Shown: positions 9,575-16,823 of the stretch, in pieces
Layout: each line of letters begins with the position of its first letter
How positions within the stretch are numbered: position 1 is the stretch's first letter
Origin: Azotosporobacter soli
Lineage (GTDB): Bacteria > Bacillota > Negativicutes > SG130
Length of the DNA: 64,000 nt
NCBI RefSeq assembly: GCF_030542965.1
Contig: NZ_JAUAOA010000002.1
Span: forward strand, 248,001 to 312,000
Direction: 5' to 3'
Translations under genes and position numbers: made by a program
The notes under the pieces: generated by a model
Told to the model about the DNA's origin: nothing
Seen by the model: only the letters and a program-made list of their open reading frames with translations
The model's database searches: none

Positions 9575-9605
9575 TAAGGCCAGAGACAAATAGCCTCTGG
9601 CCTTA
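9575..9605 (-). terminator. Hairpin after flagellin gene
   Basis: An 11-bp perfect stem (9575-9585 with 9595-9605, loop of 9) begins 31 bases after the flagellin stop. The downstream bases on the minus strand are only moderately T-rich, so it could be a partial terminator or an mRNA 3' stabiliser that lets some transcripts continue into the 96-residue gene and maf. Confidence 0.6.
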
Positions 9606-9635
9606 AACCATTTTCGGTTAAAACTACTTTTGCAA

Positions 9636-10871
9636 TTAACGCAGCAATTGCAGAACGCCTTGCGGCTGTTGGTTGGCTTGCGCCAGCATTGCGGTAGCGG
9701 CTTGGTTGAGGATGTTGTTCTTTTGGAACGACATCATTTCCTTCGCCATATCTACGTCGCGGATGCGGGATTCGGCAGCGGTGATGTTTTCCGAAGCGCT
9801 GCTCAAGTTGTTGATGGTGTGTTCCAAACGGTTTTGGATAGCACCCATGTTGGCGCGTTGCGTCGACACGAGATCCATAGCGTTTTGAACAGTTTCGATT
9901 GCGGTTTGCGCACCGAATTTAGTAGAGATGTCGATTTTGTCAACATTCAGAGCAGCCGCTCTCATGTCGCTCATCGAGATGAACGCAGTTTGGCCGGCAT
10001 TAGCGCCGATTTGCGTCATCACCGAGTTGCCAAGATTGCTCGTAGCCGCTTGGAATTTCGAGAAGACGAAGGTAGCCGATTGTCCAACAGCGACATTGGC
10101 ATCCATAGTCGTCAGAGACACGGTTACCGAAGCCATGCCGGTACCGATCATAGCAGCGCCGAAGGTTACTGCATCGCTCGACAGCGTCATGCCGGCAGCG
10201 CCTGCGGAAGCAACCGTCATTTGCGTAGCGCCAGGTCCGACGATCGTCCAGTCAGCAGCAGTGAAGCCGCCGGAAGTAGTGTCGGTATCAGCGACGCGAA
10301 CGATCATGTATGCGCCGTTAGCAACCGAAGAAGCGCCCAAGCCCATTGCCGTGGTCAGCGAAGCCATACCAGTCGTGTTCAGCGGATCGAAGGTCAACGC
10401 GGAGTTGTTGTTGACGCGGTACGAACCGGAAACTGCAGCAGCCACGCCTTTAGCGGAACCGTCGATCAGTTTCTTGGTATTGAACTCAGTGGTGTTGCCG
10501 ATACGGTCGATTTCAGTGATCGATGCGGTGATTTCCGCTTGCAATTGCTTGCGGTCGGAGTCGGTATTCGTATCATTGGACGATTGAACAGCCAGCTCAC
10601 GCATACGTTGCAGAATGCTGTGGGTTTCAGTCAGTGCGCCTTCAGCGGTTTGGATCAGCGAGATGCTGTCCTGTGCATTTTTGCCAGCCATGTCCAGACC
10701 ACGGATCTGTCCACGCATTTTTTCGGAAATTGCCAAGCCGGCAGCGTCGTCGCCAGCGCGGTTGATACGCAGACCCGAAGACAGTTTTTCCAGGGATTTG
10801 CTGGTCGCTTGGTTGTTTGCATTCAACTTGTTATACGTGTTTAATGCCGGTACGTTGTGATTGATAATCAT
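9636..10871 (-). CDS. hag: Flagellin
   Basis: 411 residues. The N-terminal D0/D1 region is canonical (MIINHNVPALNTYNKL, LEKLSSGLRINRAGDDAAGL, then MRELAVQSSNDTNTDSDR), and so is the C-terminal D1/D0 (RIRDVDMAKEMMSFQKNNIL, ending QPQGVLQLLR). The middle 150-320 is a variable, Thr/Ser/Ala-rich domain that could carry glycans. It polymerises into the filament after export. GC content and codon use appear higher than in its sugar-gene neighbours. SD AAGGAGG lies 9 bases from the ATG. The leader carries a sigma-28-type promoter and a CsrA-type hairpin (separate entries). Maf and sugar genes follow downstream. Confidence 0.97.
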   Translation of the reverse strand: MIINHNVPALNTYNKLNANNQATSKSLEKLSSGLRINRAGDDAAGLAISEKMRGQIRGLDMAGKNAQDSISLIQTAEGALTETHSILQRMRELAVQSSNDTNTDSDRKQLQAEITASITEIDRIGNTTEFNTKKLIDGSAKGVAAAVSGSYRVNNNSALTFDPLNTTGMASLTTAMGLGASSVANGAYMIVRVADTDTTSGGFTAADWTIVGPGATQMTVASAGAAGMTLSSDAVTFGAAMIGTGMASVTVSLTTMDANVAVGQSATFVFSKFQAATSNLGNSVMTQIGANAGQTAFISMSDMRAAALNVDKIDISTKFGAQTAIETVQNAMDLVSTQRANMGAIQNRLEHTINNLSSASENITAAESRIRDVDMAKEMMSFQKNNILNQAATAMLAQANQQPQGVLQLLR

Positions 10872-10876
10872 GATGA

Positions 10877-10915
10877 AATTCCTCCTTGATTTTAATCGGG
10901 CATCCTTGCCCTGAT
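10877..10915 (-). promoter_or_regulatory. Flagellin leader: CsrA-type hairpin plus SD-overlapping CsrA site
   Basis: On the minus strand a hairpin AATC-A-GGGC / AAGGAT / GCCC-GATT (10893-10915) shows AAGGAT in the loop. Twenty bases downstream, ATCAAGGAGG (10881-10890) carries a second AAGGA inside the Shine-Dalgarno sequence. CsrA dimers bind ANGGA, best in hairpin loops. In Bacillus subtilis the hag leader has the same two-site arrangement (one upstream hairpin, one on the SD), and FliW frees CsrA when flagellin is low. csrA and fliW are both in this locus. Binding itself is inferred. Confidence 0.75.
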
Positions 10916-10985
10916 TTTTTTATGAGTCAGTCGCCGAAGTGCTCCCGGCCGGATAACACTCCAGCTTCTGAACTACTCATTAAAG

Positions 10986-11012
10986 ATATCGTAGCTCCCG
11001 GAATAATCCTTA
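10986..11012 (-). promoter_or_regulatory. Sigma-28 (SigD/FliA)-type promoter for flagellin
   Basis: On the minus strand, TAAG (11009-11012), 15 bases, then TACGATAT (10986-10993). The consensus for flagellar sigma-28 in Bacillus is TAAA-N15-GCCGATAT. The predicted start is near 10979, giving a leader of about 108 bases that includes the CsrA-type hairpin. Confidence 0.75.
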
Positions 11013-11045
11013 AGTGTTTTTTTCGTTTTTTTTATATGTTTTTTC

Positions 11046-11357
11046 TTAACGCTTGCGATCCATCCAAAGCCCCGTGTCTTCTTGCCCCATACTTTCGTAA
11101 GCCCGTGAAACTTGTTGGCTTTGTTTCATCTGATACAGCTTCTGACTTAATAAACTCTTCAGTTCCTGATCGAGTCGATTGATTTCATCATAAAGCTCCG
11201 CCTGCAAAGGCTCTGCAGGTTCACTTTGCATTTTTTGCCGCTCTTCCAACAAACTATTGAAAGTCTCCCAATCTTCGCAAACAAGAAATTTTTTCAATTC
11301 ATTTGTAAAATAGAGATATTTTTGCCAGTATTCTGATTCGCTTGCCGCAATCGTCAT
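11046..11357 (-). CDS. FliT-like flagellar protein
   Basis: 103 residues, almost all helical (YWQKYLYFTNELKKFL, then LNRLDQELKSLL-type heptads). It overlaps the fliS stop by four bases, in the place fliT holds in fliD-fliS-fliT operons. FliT chaperones the filament cap FliD. Sequence similarity to FliT is weak by eye, so the name rests largely on context. Confidence 0.6.
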   Translation of the reverse strand: MTIAASESEYWQKYLYFTNELKKFLVCEDWETFNSLLEERQKMQSEPAEPLQAELYDEINRLDQELKSLLSQKLYQMKQSQQVSRAYESMGQEDTGLWMDRKR

Positions 11358-11749
11358 GAAGAGGCCGCCTTTTGCTGCCTCGACAGTTTCATCGCTTCCA
11401 CCCAGGTATTGCGCAATTCCTGCAGCATGTCCTTCGCTTCCGCCAGCAACGCTCTATCATTTTTCAAATTCCCTTGGATCAGAGAAAATTCTATGTAGTC
11501 ATACAGTTGGAAATATCCTTTGGAAACTTCATAATCCATATTCAATGTGTTCATAAACTCTCTAACGATATCCTGAGCCCGCATATTGGTGTTATGCGCC
11601 TTCTCTAAATCCTTTTGTTCGAGCGCCGCCATGCTTTCGCTTACGAAACGAATCGCCCCGTTGTACAACATCAGGGTTAATTCTTCCGGCGAAGCCGTCA
11701 TGATCTGCTGGTTCTTATAGGTGTTGGCCACGCTGTTACTCGCATGCAT
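11354..11749 (-). CDS. fliS: Flagellin export chaperone FliS
   Basis: 131 residues from ATG 11749, which follows TTAGGAGG at 9 bases; in-frame ATGs upstream lack such a site. Contains the FliS core ANTYKNQQIMTASPEELTLM followed by LYNGAIRF and a four-helix pattern. It binds the flagellin C-terminus in the cytoplasm and prevents early polymerisation. Sits between fliD and the fliT-like gene. Confidence 0.93.
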   Translation of the reverse strand: MHASNSVANTYKNQQIMTASPEELTLMLYNGAIRFVSESMAALEQKDLEKAHNTNMRAQDIVREFMNTLNMDYEVSKGYFQLYDYIEFSLIQGNLKNDRALLAEAKDMLQELRNTWVEAMKLSRQQKAASS

Positions 11750-11813
11750 TTCCCTCATCCTCCTAAGCCGAGCCAAGACAACACGCGTCATCCTTTTCGG
11801 CATATCTTACCGC

Positions 11814-13724
11814 CTATTTTTGTTGACTGAGCCAGGAACTCTGTTTGTTCAAGGCCGCCAGTGCGCTCTCCATCGCATTAAATTGGTTGTAATAGCGCGT
11901 CTGCAAATCGCTCATGTGCGATTTCCAGGTTGTGATTTCCTTCGTCGATTTGGTTAGTTGCTTGGCCAGATTGCTTTTGGTGTCATAACTGGCAATCGCA
12001 GCCGTCCCGGCTTGCGTCAGCAAGTCCGCTTTGGAATCAGTTACCGTATCGTACAATCTAGCCCCAATACCCTTGGAAGCATGCGTAGCTCCAGTGGTCG
12101 TTGAATTGTTACTGAAAATCTTATTAACGATTTCCGGATCGGCCTGCAAGGCTGTTCGCAATTTTGTTTCATCCAGATGCAATTGACCGCCTTCGGTATA
12201 ATATCCGGTGGTAAGGCCGATGCTGGCCGCACTGTTGTAAATGCCGCTGAGTCCCTCGATCGGAGCAGACAAGTCACTGCGCATTTTTTGCACGGTTGTT
12301 CTCAGCAACGTATCGTTATGCAGCAATCCGCTTTTGGCTTTGGCTTCCCATGCGGTAATTTCACTATCTTTCATCGCTGCGCGCTGCTCATCGGTCAGCG
12401 GTGCATACCCCTTGTACTTGGCCTGATCAATTTCAGTGTTCAACTGCACGATCATCTTGTTGTACGAGTCAACGAACGCCTTTACGTTGGCAACGGTTTT
12501 CTCCACGTCCGATGTGACGGTGATGTTAGCAGGGCCAGTCCCTTTTAACGCATAACTTACGCCGGAAATGGTAAAATTGTTCGTTGCCTGGTTGAGCGCG
12601 ACGCCGTCAATTGTCAGCACCGCATTGCGACCGGCGGTGAAATTCGCCGCCGGAGCCGTAGAATTGTTGGCCAGTTTCAATCCATTATTCCACAGGTTCG
12701 CCCCCGCTGCGTCCGTAGCGCCGGTCACCGATACCGAATCTCCGGCTCCGAGCGGGCTCACCGTAAAGCGGCCCGATTTCGCGTCATAATTTGCCCGAAT
12801 ATCAAGCCCCATATTGTTGATGTCATTGACTAACGTGTTGATTGTTTTTCCGGCCGTATTATAACTCCCGCCGCCTAAAGCAACCGTTTTAGTCCCGTCG
12901 AAAAGCGTTAGGTTCAGCGTCGTATCGGTACCTCCGATCAAATCCTTTAATGCTGCACTGCTCGCTAGCGGTTTGCTGCTACCATCTACCATCGCTGAAG
13001 AGCTCACGATACCCGCGGTTGTAACCAGCGCCGAAGTACCCAGACCCAGTTTTGCAGCCAGCGAATTCGCGCCGCCGGTTCCCGTTCCGTCCGCCGAAGA
13101 AAGCGTAATCTGGTTGGCCGCCCCCGACTGCGGCGACGTCAGGAAAAATCGATCCAAAGTCGCATCATAACTGGCCCGGACATTCAAGCCCAGCTTGTTG
13201 ATGTCGCTGACCAGGTTATAGATACTGGTATTGCCGTCAATATGGTATTTTCCGTCGGCATTGTTGCTCAGCTGTTTGCTGGTCGAACCGTCGGAGATCG
13301 TCAGATCAATCACCGTGTTGGTGCCCATACCTAAATGTGCGGCCAAATTGGCCGTCGAGGTGATCGGTACCGCCGAAATGTTGTTAGCGCTGGTCATGCC
13401 CGCCCCTTGTGCAATATTGGCCACATTAACCGTATGACTGAAGTTAATAGCGTCAGCATTCGCCGTGACGCTGGCCACGTTGGCATTATCAATCGCGACT
13501 GATTTTGGCATTAACGTCCCTTGCATCTTGTAGTTAAAAACCGTATCCTTATTGAAAGTGTCCAACGAACTATAAATTGTATTGTATTCGGTTTTTCTCC
13601 ATTGCAATAGTGTCTTGTTTTGATTCAGCTTATCCAGATGCGTTTGCGAACCGGCCAACATCTTCTTGACCATCGCATCGATATCCATACCCGAGCCGCT
13701 CAGCCCGTATACTCCGCCTGCCAT
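11814..13724 (-). CDS. fliD: Flagellar filament cap protein FliD
   Basis: 636 residues. N-terminus has SGSGMDIDAMVKKML, the FliD_N signature. The body holds repeated immunoglobulin-like Thr/Asn/Ala-rich modules in which the units NKLGLNVRASYDA and NNMGLDIRANYDA recur, and the C-terminus is coiled coil (YYNQFNAMESALAALNKQSS). It forms the cap under which flagellin folds. SD is GGGAGGGG. Cotranscribed with flaG, fliS and the fliT-like gene. Confidence 0.95.
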   Translation of the reverse strand: MAGGVYGLSGSGMDIDAMVKKMLAGSQTHLDKLNQNKTLLQWRKTEYNTIYSSLDTFNKDTVFNYKMQGTLMPKSVAIDNANVASVTANADAINFSHTVNVANIAQGAGMTSANNISAVPITSTANLAAHLGMGTNTVIDLTISDGSTSKQLSNNADGKYHIDGNTSIYNLVSDINKLGLNVRASYDATLDRFFLTSPQSGAANQITLSSADGTGTGGANSLAAKLGLGTSALVTTAGIVSSSAMVDGSSKPLASSAALKDLIGGTDTTLNLTLFDGTKTVALGGGSYNTAGKTINTLVNDINNMGLDIRANYDAKSGRFTVSPLGAGDSVSVTGATDAAGANLWNNGLKLANNSTAPAANFTAGRNAVLTIDGVALNQATNNFTISGVSYALKGTGPANITVTSDVEKTVANVKAFVDSYNKMIVQLNTEIDQAKYKGYAPLTDEQRAAMKDSEITAWEAKAKSGLLHNDTLLRTTVQKMRSDLSAPIEGLSGIYNSAASIGLTTGYYTEGGQLHLDETKLRTALQADPEIVNKIFSNNSTTTGATHASKGIGARLYDTVTDSKADLLTQAGTAAIASYDTKSNLAKQLTKSTKEITTWKSHMSDLQTRYYNQFNAMESALAALNKQSSWLSQQK

Positions 13725-13772
13725 AATAACCCCTCCCTACAACTCGTATTGACGCTTCTTTATCGCTAGTTC

Positions 13773-14183
13773 TTATGCTTTTTTATCCAGCAAGACCCCA
13801 ACATAATCGCGGATCCGCGCCATCGTGTCAAGCAGTTCTTCCGGCGGAAACTGCTTCAGCACTTTCTGCTGCTGCATGTCCACCACTTGGACGATCAGTT
13901 GCTTCGTTCCGTCATGAATCTTAAAGCGTATATCGGCGTTAATCAGTTCCATGAAATGATTCAGTTCCTGGCTGATATTCTTCACATCAGTCCGCGTCAA
14001 TTTCTTGGACGCTTCCAGGTACAGATCCTGGGCGCTGGCCTCCTGTTCCTTAAACGATGTTTTCGCAACGTTGCCATCCTTGGTCGCGCTGGCCGTAGAA
14101 GTATCTGCTGCAGCCGGTCTGGCTGGAGAAGACGCATATCCTGTGCTCGCGGCATCCAGCGTTTTTACATTGTTGACATCCAT
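13773..14183 (-). CDS. flaG: FlaG family protein
   Basis: 136 residues. The N-terminal half is low complexity (Ala/Thr/Ser); the C-terminal half is the FlaG domain (LNADIRFKIHDGT-type, here LINADIRFKIHDGTKQLIVQ, then KQFPPEELLDTMARIRDYVG). FlaG affects filament length in other bacteria. First gene of a flaG-fliD-fliS-fliT-like unit with its own sigma-28-type promoter just upstream. Confidence 0.9.
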   Translation of the reverse strand: MDVNNVKTLDAASTGYASSPARPAAADTSTASATKDGNVAKTSFKEQEASAQDLYLEASKKLTRTDVKNISQELNHFMELINADIRFKIHDGTKQLIVQVVDMQQQKVLKQFPPEELLDTMARIRDYVGVLLDKKA

Positions 14184-14226
14184 GTCATCACACCCCGCTC
14201 ATTATTCATCAAACTCTTCATTTATA

Positions 14227-14254
14227 TTATCGAAAACAATCCATCTTTTCCTTA
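14227..14254 (-). promoter_or_regulatory. Sigma-28-type promoter for flaG-fliD-fliS
   Basis: Minus strand: TAAG (14251-14254), 16 bases, TTCGATAA (14227-14234). This fits the sigma-28 pattern TAAA-N15/16-GCCGATAA. The -35 element begins four bases after the csrA stop codon, so the late genes can be expressed separately from the flgM-csrA part. Confidence 0.7.
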
Positions 14255-14257
14255 GGA

Positions 14258-14491
14258 TTATTTTCGTCCCGGCAATTTTTTTATCGCCTCCAGCGCTTCG
14301 GCGCTCAGCGGCGCTAACGCTTGCTTATTCTCGGCAACAATCGCCGCATAAATTTCACCGCGATAAATTTTCACGTCTTTCGGCGCTTCGATAGCGATCT
14401 TGACGTTATCACCGCGCACTTCGACAATCGTAAGTACGATATTGTCGCCAATGATCAATTTTTCACCCGCCCTGCGAGTCAATGCCAGCAT
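14258..14491 (-). CDS. csrA: Carbon storage regulator CsrA
   Basis: 77 residues. Begins MLALTRRAGEKLIIGDNI and contains VKIAIEAPKDVKIYRGEIY, a full CsrA; the C-terminal tail of about 17 residues is a little longer than in E. coli (61 residues). Dimeric RNA-binding protein that blocks translation at ANGGA sites. Starts two bases after the fliW stop, as in Bacillus, and its likely target is the flagellin leader in this window. Confidence 0.96.
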   Translation of the reverse strand: MLALTRRAGEKLIIGDNIVLTIVEVRGDNVKIAIEAPKDVKIYRGEIYAAIVAENKQALAPLSAEALEAIKKLPGRK

Positions 14492-14493
14492 CG

Positions 14494-14955
14494 CTATTTC
14501 CCCTCCCCGCTCGTCGTTTCCTTAGGAAAACCGTCGGGAAACAAACGTTGGCGCAATGAATATTGGGAGTTTTCCAGCACAACCTGGCGTGCTTTGCCGC
14601 TTTTGCGATTGATCACCAGCGGCGCCAACAGGTTGGCGGTCATTTCTTCCGTCTTCTCCGGTACTGTGACAATGTTGAGAATTTGCGGCGGCTCATCCGG
14701 TGATACTGCTAGCTCAATTGCGATGGCATCCTCGAGTTCAAACTGATAGTCGCCAAAAAATTGAAACGCGTCGACCACCATGAAGGTCAGTTCCGGATTG
14801 TTTAGCGCCTGCAAAAAGGCAAAAGGACTTTCTTCACCATATGCGATAAACGCAAAGCGCTGTTCTTCCGGAAAACCAAGCATGCCGTGTTCGAAACAAA
14901 GCACATCTTTTTCGTCGACTTCTACTATGCCGAAGCGGGTCGATTCAATCTGCAT
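14494..14955 (-). CDS. fliW: Flagellar assembly factor FliW (copy 1)
   Basis: 153 residues. Contains the FliW pattern FEHGMLGFPEEQRFAFI, SPFAFLQALNNPELTFMVVD and LLAPLVINRKSGKARQVVL. FliW binds CsrA and flagellin alternately and so couples flagellin synthesis to export. Directly upstream of csrA. A second FliW is encoded at 24813-25265. Confidence 0.95.
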   Translation of the reverse strand: MQIESTRFGIVEVDEKDVLCFEHGMLGFPEEQRFAFIAYGEESPFAFLQALNNPELTFMVVDAFQFFGDYQFELEDAIAIELAVSPDEPPQILNIVTVPEKTEEMTANLLAPLVINRKSGKARQVVLENSQYSLRQRLFPDGFPKETTSGEGK

Positions 14956-15007
14956 ATTGCTCCACCTCTCCTATATATGGGCAAAAGCGCCTTTAGGCAG
15001 GCGCCGT

Positions 15008-15586
15008 TCAAGCCCTTATGTCCATCGTAGCATAACTTGCTTCCGTCGTCCAAAACTTTACGCTTTGGTATTGCTGCATACCGACGTTCACTTCTCCCCA
15101 ATTCAATTGATTATCAAACGTCGCACTCGTCGGATTGAATTGGATGCTACCCGGCTGAACCTGAAATTCGACCGGTTGCGCCTCATAGTGAATCTCCGGC
15201 GGCTCCAACCAAGCCCATGTGATTTCCTTTTGCGCCTTTATAGAAGACTCCGCTGCCAACTGGGTTACCGTAGCGCCACTTCTCGCATAATTACCCAGTC
15301 GGTCACCGTCTTCTGCCGTTTTAGCGACAAACTCCTGCGCCGCCTGCATGCCACGGTCCGCGTCTTCCCTGATCATCTGTTCCCTTGTCTTGATGCCGTA
15401 AGATGCACGCATCGCGGTAGAGTCGATCGTTAACTTCCCTTGCGGCGAGTGGATTTCCACCGTCGCCGCTTCGGTTTCGATGTTCAGCTCTGCCGGCGCG
15501 GTCTGCAGCTGAATTTGCGGCGGTTTGCTATCAAGACTGATTTTTGCATATTGTTGGCTGATATTCAGTAGCAGCATCGCGTCCAC
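15008..15586 (-). CDS. DUF6470 (YviE-like) protein
   Basis: 192 residues, Gln/Ala-rich beta-type segments (KPPQIQLQTAPAELNIETE, TVEIHSPQGKLTIDSTAM). It holds the place of yviE between flgL and fliW in Bacillus. Function unknown in the family. Starts four bases after the flgL stop. Confidence 0.8.
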   Translation of the reverse strand: MDAMLLLNISQQYAKISLDSKPPQIQLQTAPAELNIETEAATVEIHSPQGKLTIDSTAMRASYGIKTREQMIREDADRGMQAAQEFVAKTAEDGDRLGNYARSGATVTQLAAESSIKAQKEITWAWLEPPEIHYEAQPVEFQVQPGSIQFNPTSATFDNQLNWGEVNVGMQQYQSVKFWTTEASYATMDIRA

Positions 15587-15589
15587 CTC

Positions 15590-16810
15590 CTACTTGAGAA
15601 AATCGACCAGCGATTGCGGTAAAATTTTTGCTCCGACTGCCAACGCTGCATTATAGACATTTTCACTGTTCTTAAAATCAATGATTGCCTTTGGCATGTC
15701 GAGATCCTCATTGGCCGATAAATTATCGGTAATCGTCGTACTATTATTTTCCAACATGCTTTCCGCCATATTATACATCGACATCCGGCTACCCATTTGG
15801 GTATGTTGCGACAATAATCGATTGTAATCGCTGTCCAGATTGCCCATGTAACTGCCGATGTTGAAGTTATAGGTGTCACCAGCCGCATTAGCCGCATTGC
15901 CATTGATGCTGATCGTCGCCAAATTCGCTGCCGCGCCCATTGGAATCGTCAATGTACCTCCTGGCGTCGCAACCCCGGTATTCCAGGTAGTACCGCCATC
16001 GGTCGAATAATCAACGGTAGCTGGTACGCCGCCTGCCCCCAACGTATTCAACCTCACCTGACAAGCATATGGACCGCCATTGAGCGGTGTGCTAGTCTTA
16101 GTCACCGAGGCGCTTCCACCTACAGCATTGGATTGCGTAACATAGATCGGATTTGCCTCACTGATGTTTTGCAAATTAGGCGTACCACTCACAAGTTCGT
16201 TCTTGATTTTAGACAGATTGTAAAGCAACTCCATGTTTGGCCCAAAAATTTCCGGCGCAGTTAAATTTACACTGTCTTGCGTAGGATTTGCTCCGCCGTT
16301 TTGCAATACCATCGATATTTTATTATTGTCACCGTTATAGACAAATTGGTCATTTCCTGCAGCATCCTTCGTTCTAACGACCGGCTGATTCTTATCTTTT
16401 TGGCCAGAAAAAAGATATCGATCGCCAACTTGCGTGTTGGCCAGACTGACCGCCTGATTAATCAGTTCATCAATTTCCTTGCCAATCGCCTGATAAGCCG
16501 TCGTATCATTCGGACCGACCGCCTGGATCGTCAATTCTTTCGCGCGTTGGATGACCTTGCCCATATCCTGCAGCGATTGGTCGGTCTGCTCCATCCACGA
16601 CACGGCGTCTTTAACGTGTTGCGTGAATTGTTCATTGCCTGCCAATTCCGTGTGAAACTTTAAGGCACGAATAGTACGAACCGGATCATCGGACGGTTTG
16701 TGCAGATCCTTTCCATCCGAGAGTTTCTGTTGGATCTCGCTTTGCCGCGCCAAGGATTGGTTTAAACTGGTCAGGTAATTGTTCAGCAGCATATTATTTG
16801 AAATTCTCAT
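15590..16810 (-). CDS. flgL: Hook-filament junction protein FlgL
   Basis: 406 residues. N-terminus MRISNNMLLNNYLTSLNQSL and DLHKPSDDPVRTIRAL are typical of FlgL; the C-terminus has SENVYNAALAVGAKILPQSL. The middle has an insert with Gly/Thr/Asn-rich beta segments (about 230-310) that contains DYSTDGGTTWNTGV; a very similar phrase, FSYDGGKTWSTV, is in FlgK here, so both share an extra surface module. Builds the second junction layer. Confidence 0.95.
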   Translation of the reverse strand: MRISNNMLLNNYLTSLNQSLARQSEIQQKLSDGKDLHKPSDDPVRTIRALKFHTELAGNEQFTQHVKDAVSWMEQTDQSLQDMGKVIQRAKELTIQAVGPNDTTAYQAIGKEIDELINQAVSLANTQVGDRYLFSGQKDKNQPVVRTKDAAGNDQFVYNGDNNKISMVLQNGGANPTQDSVNLTAPEIFGPNMELLYNLSKIKNELVSGTPNLQNISEANPIYVTQSNAVGGSASVTKTSTPLNGGPYACQVRLNTLGAGGVPATVDYSTDGGTTWNTGVATPGGTLTIPMGAAANLATISINGNAANAAGDTYNFNIGSYMGNLDSDYNRLLSQHTQMGSRMSMYNMAESMLENNSTTITDNLSANEDLDMPKAIIDFKNSENVYNAALAVGAKILPQSLVDFLK

Positions 16811-16823
16811 TGCATTTCACTCC

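Noticed and set aside
9630-10844. A 404-codon open frame on the plus strand opposite flagellin
   Set aside because: It is a shadow of the flagellin gene: no SD, His/Ser/Arg-rich translation, no family resemblance.
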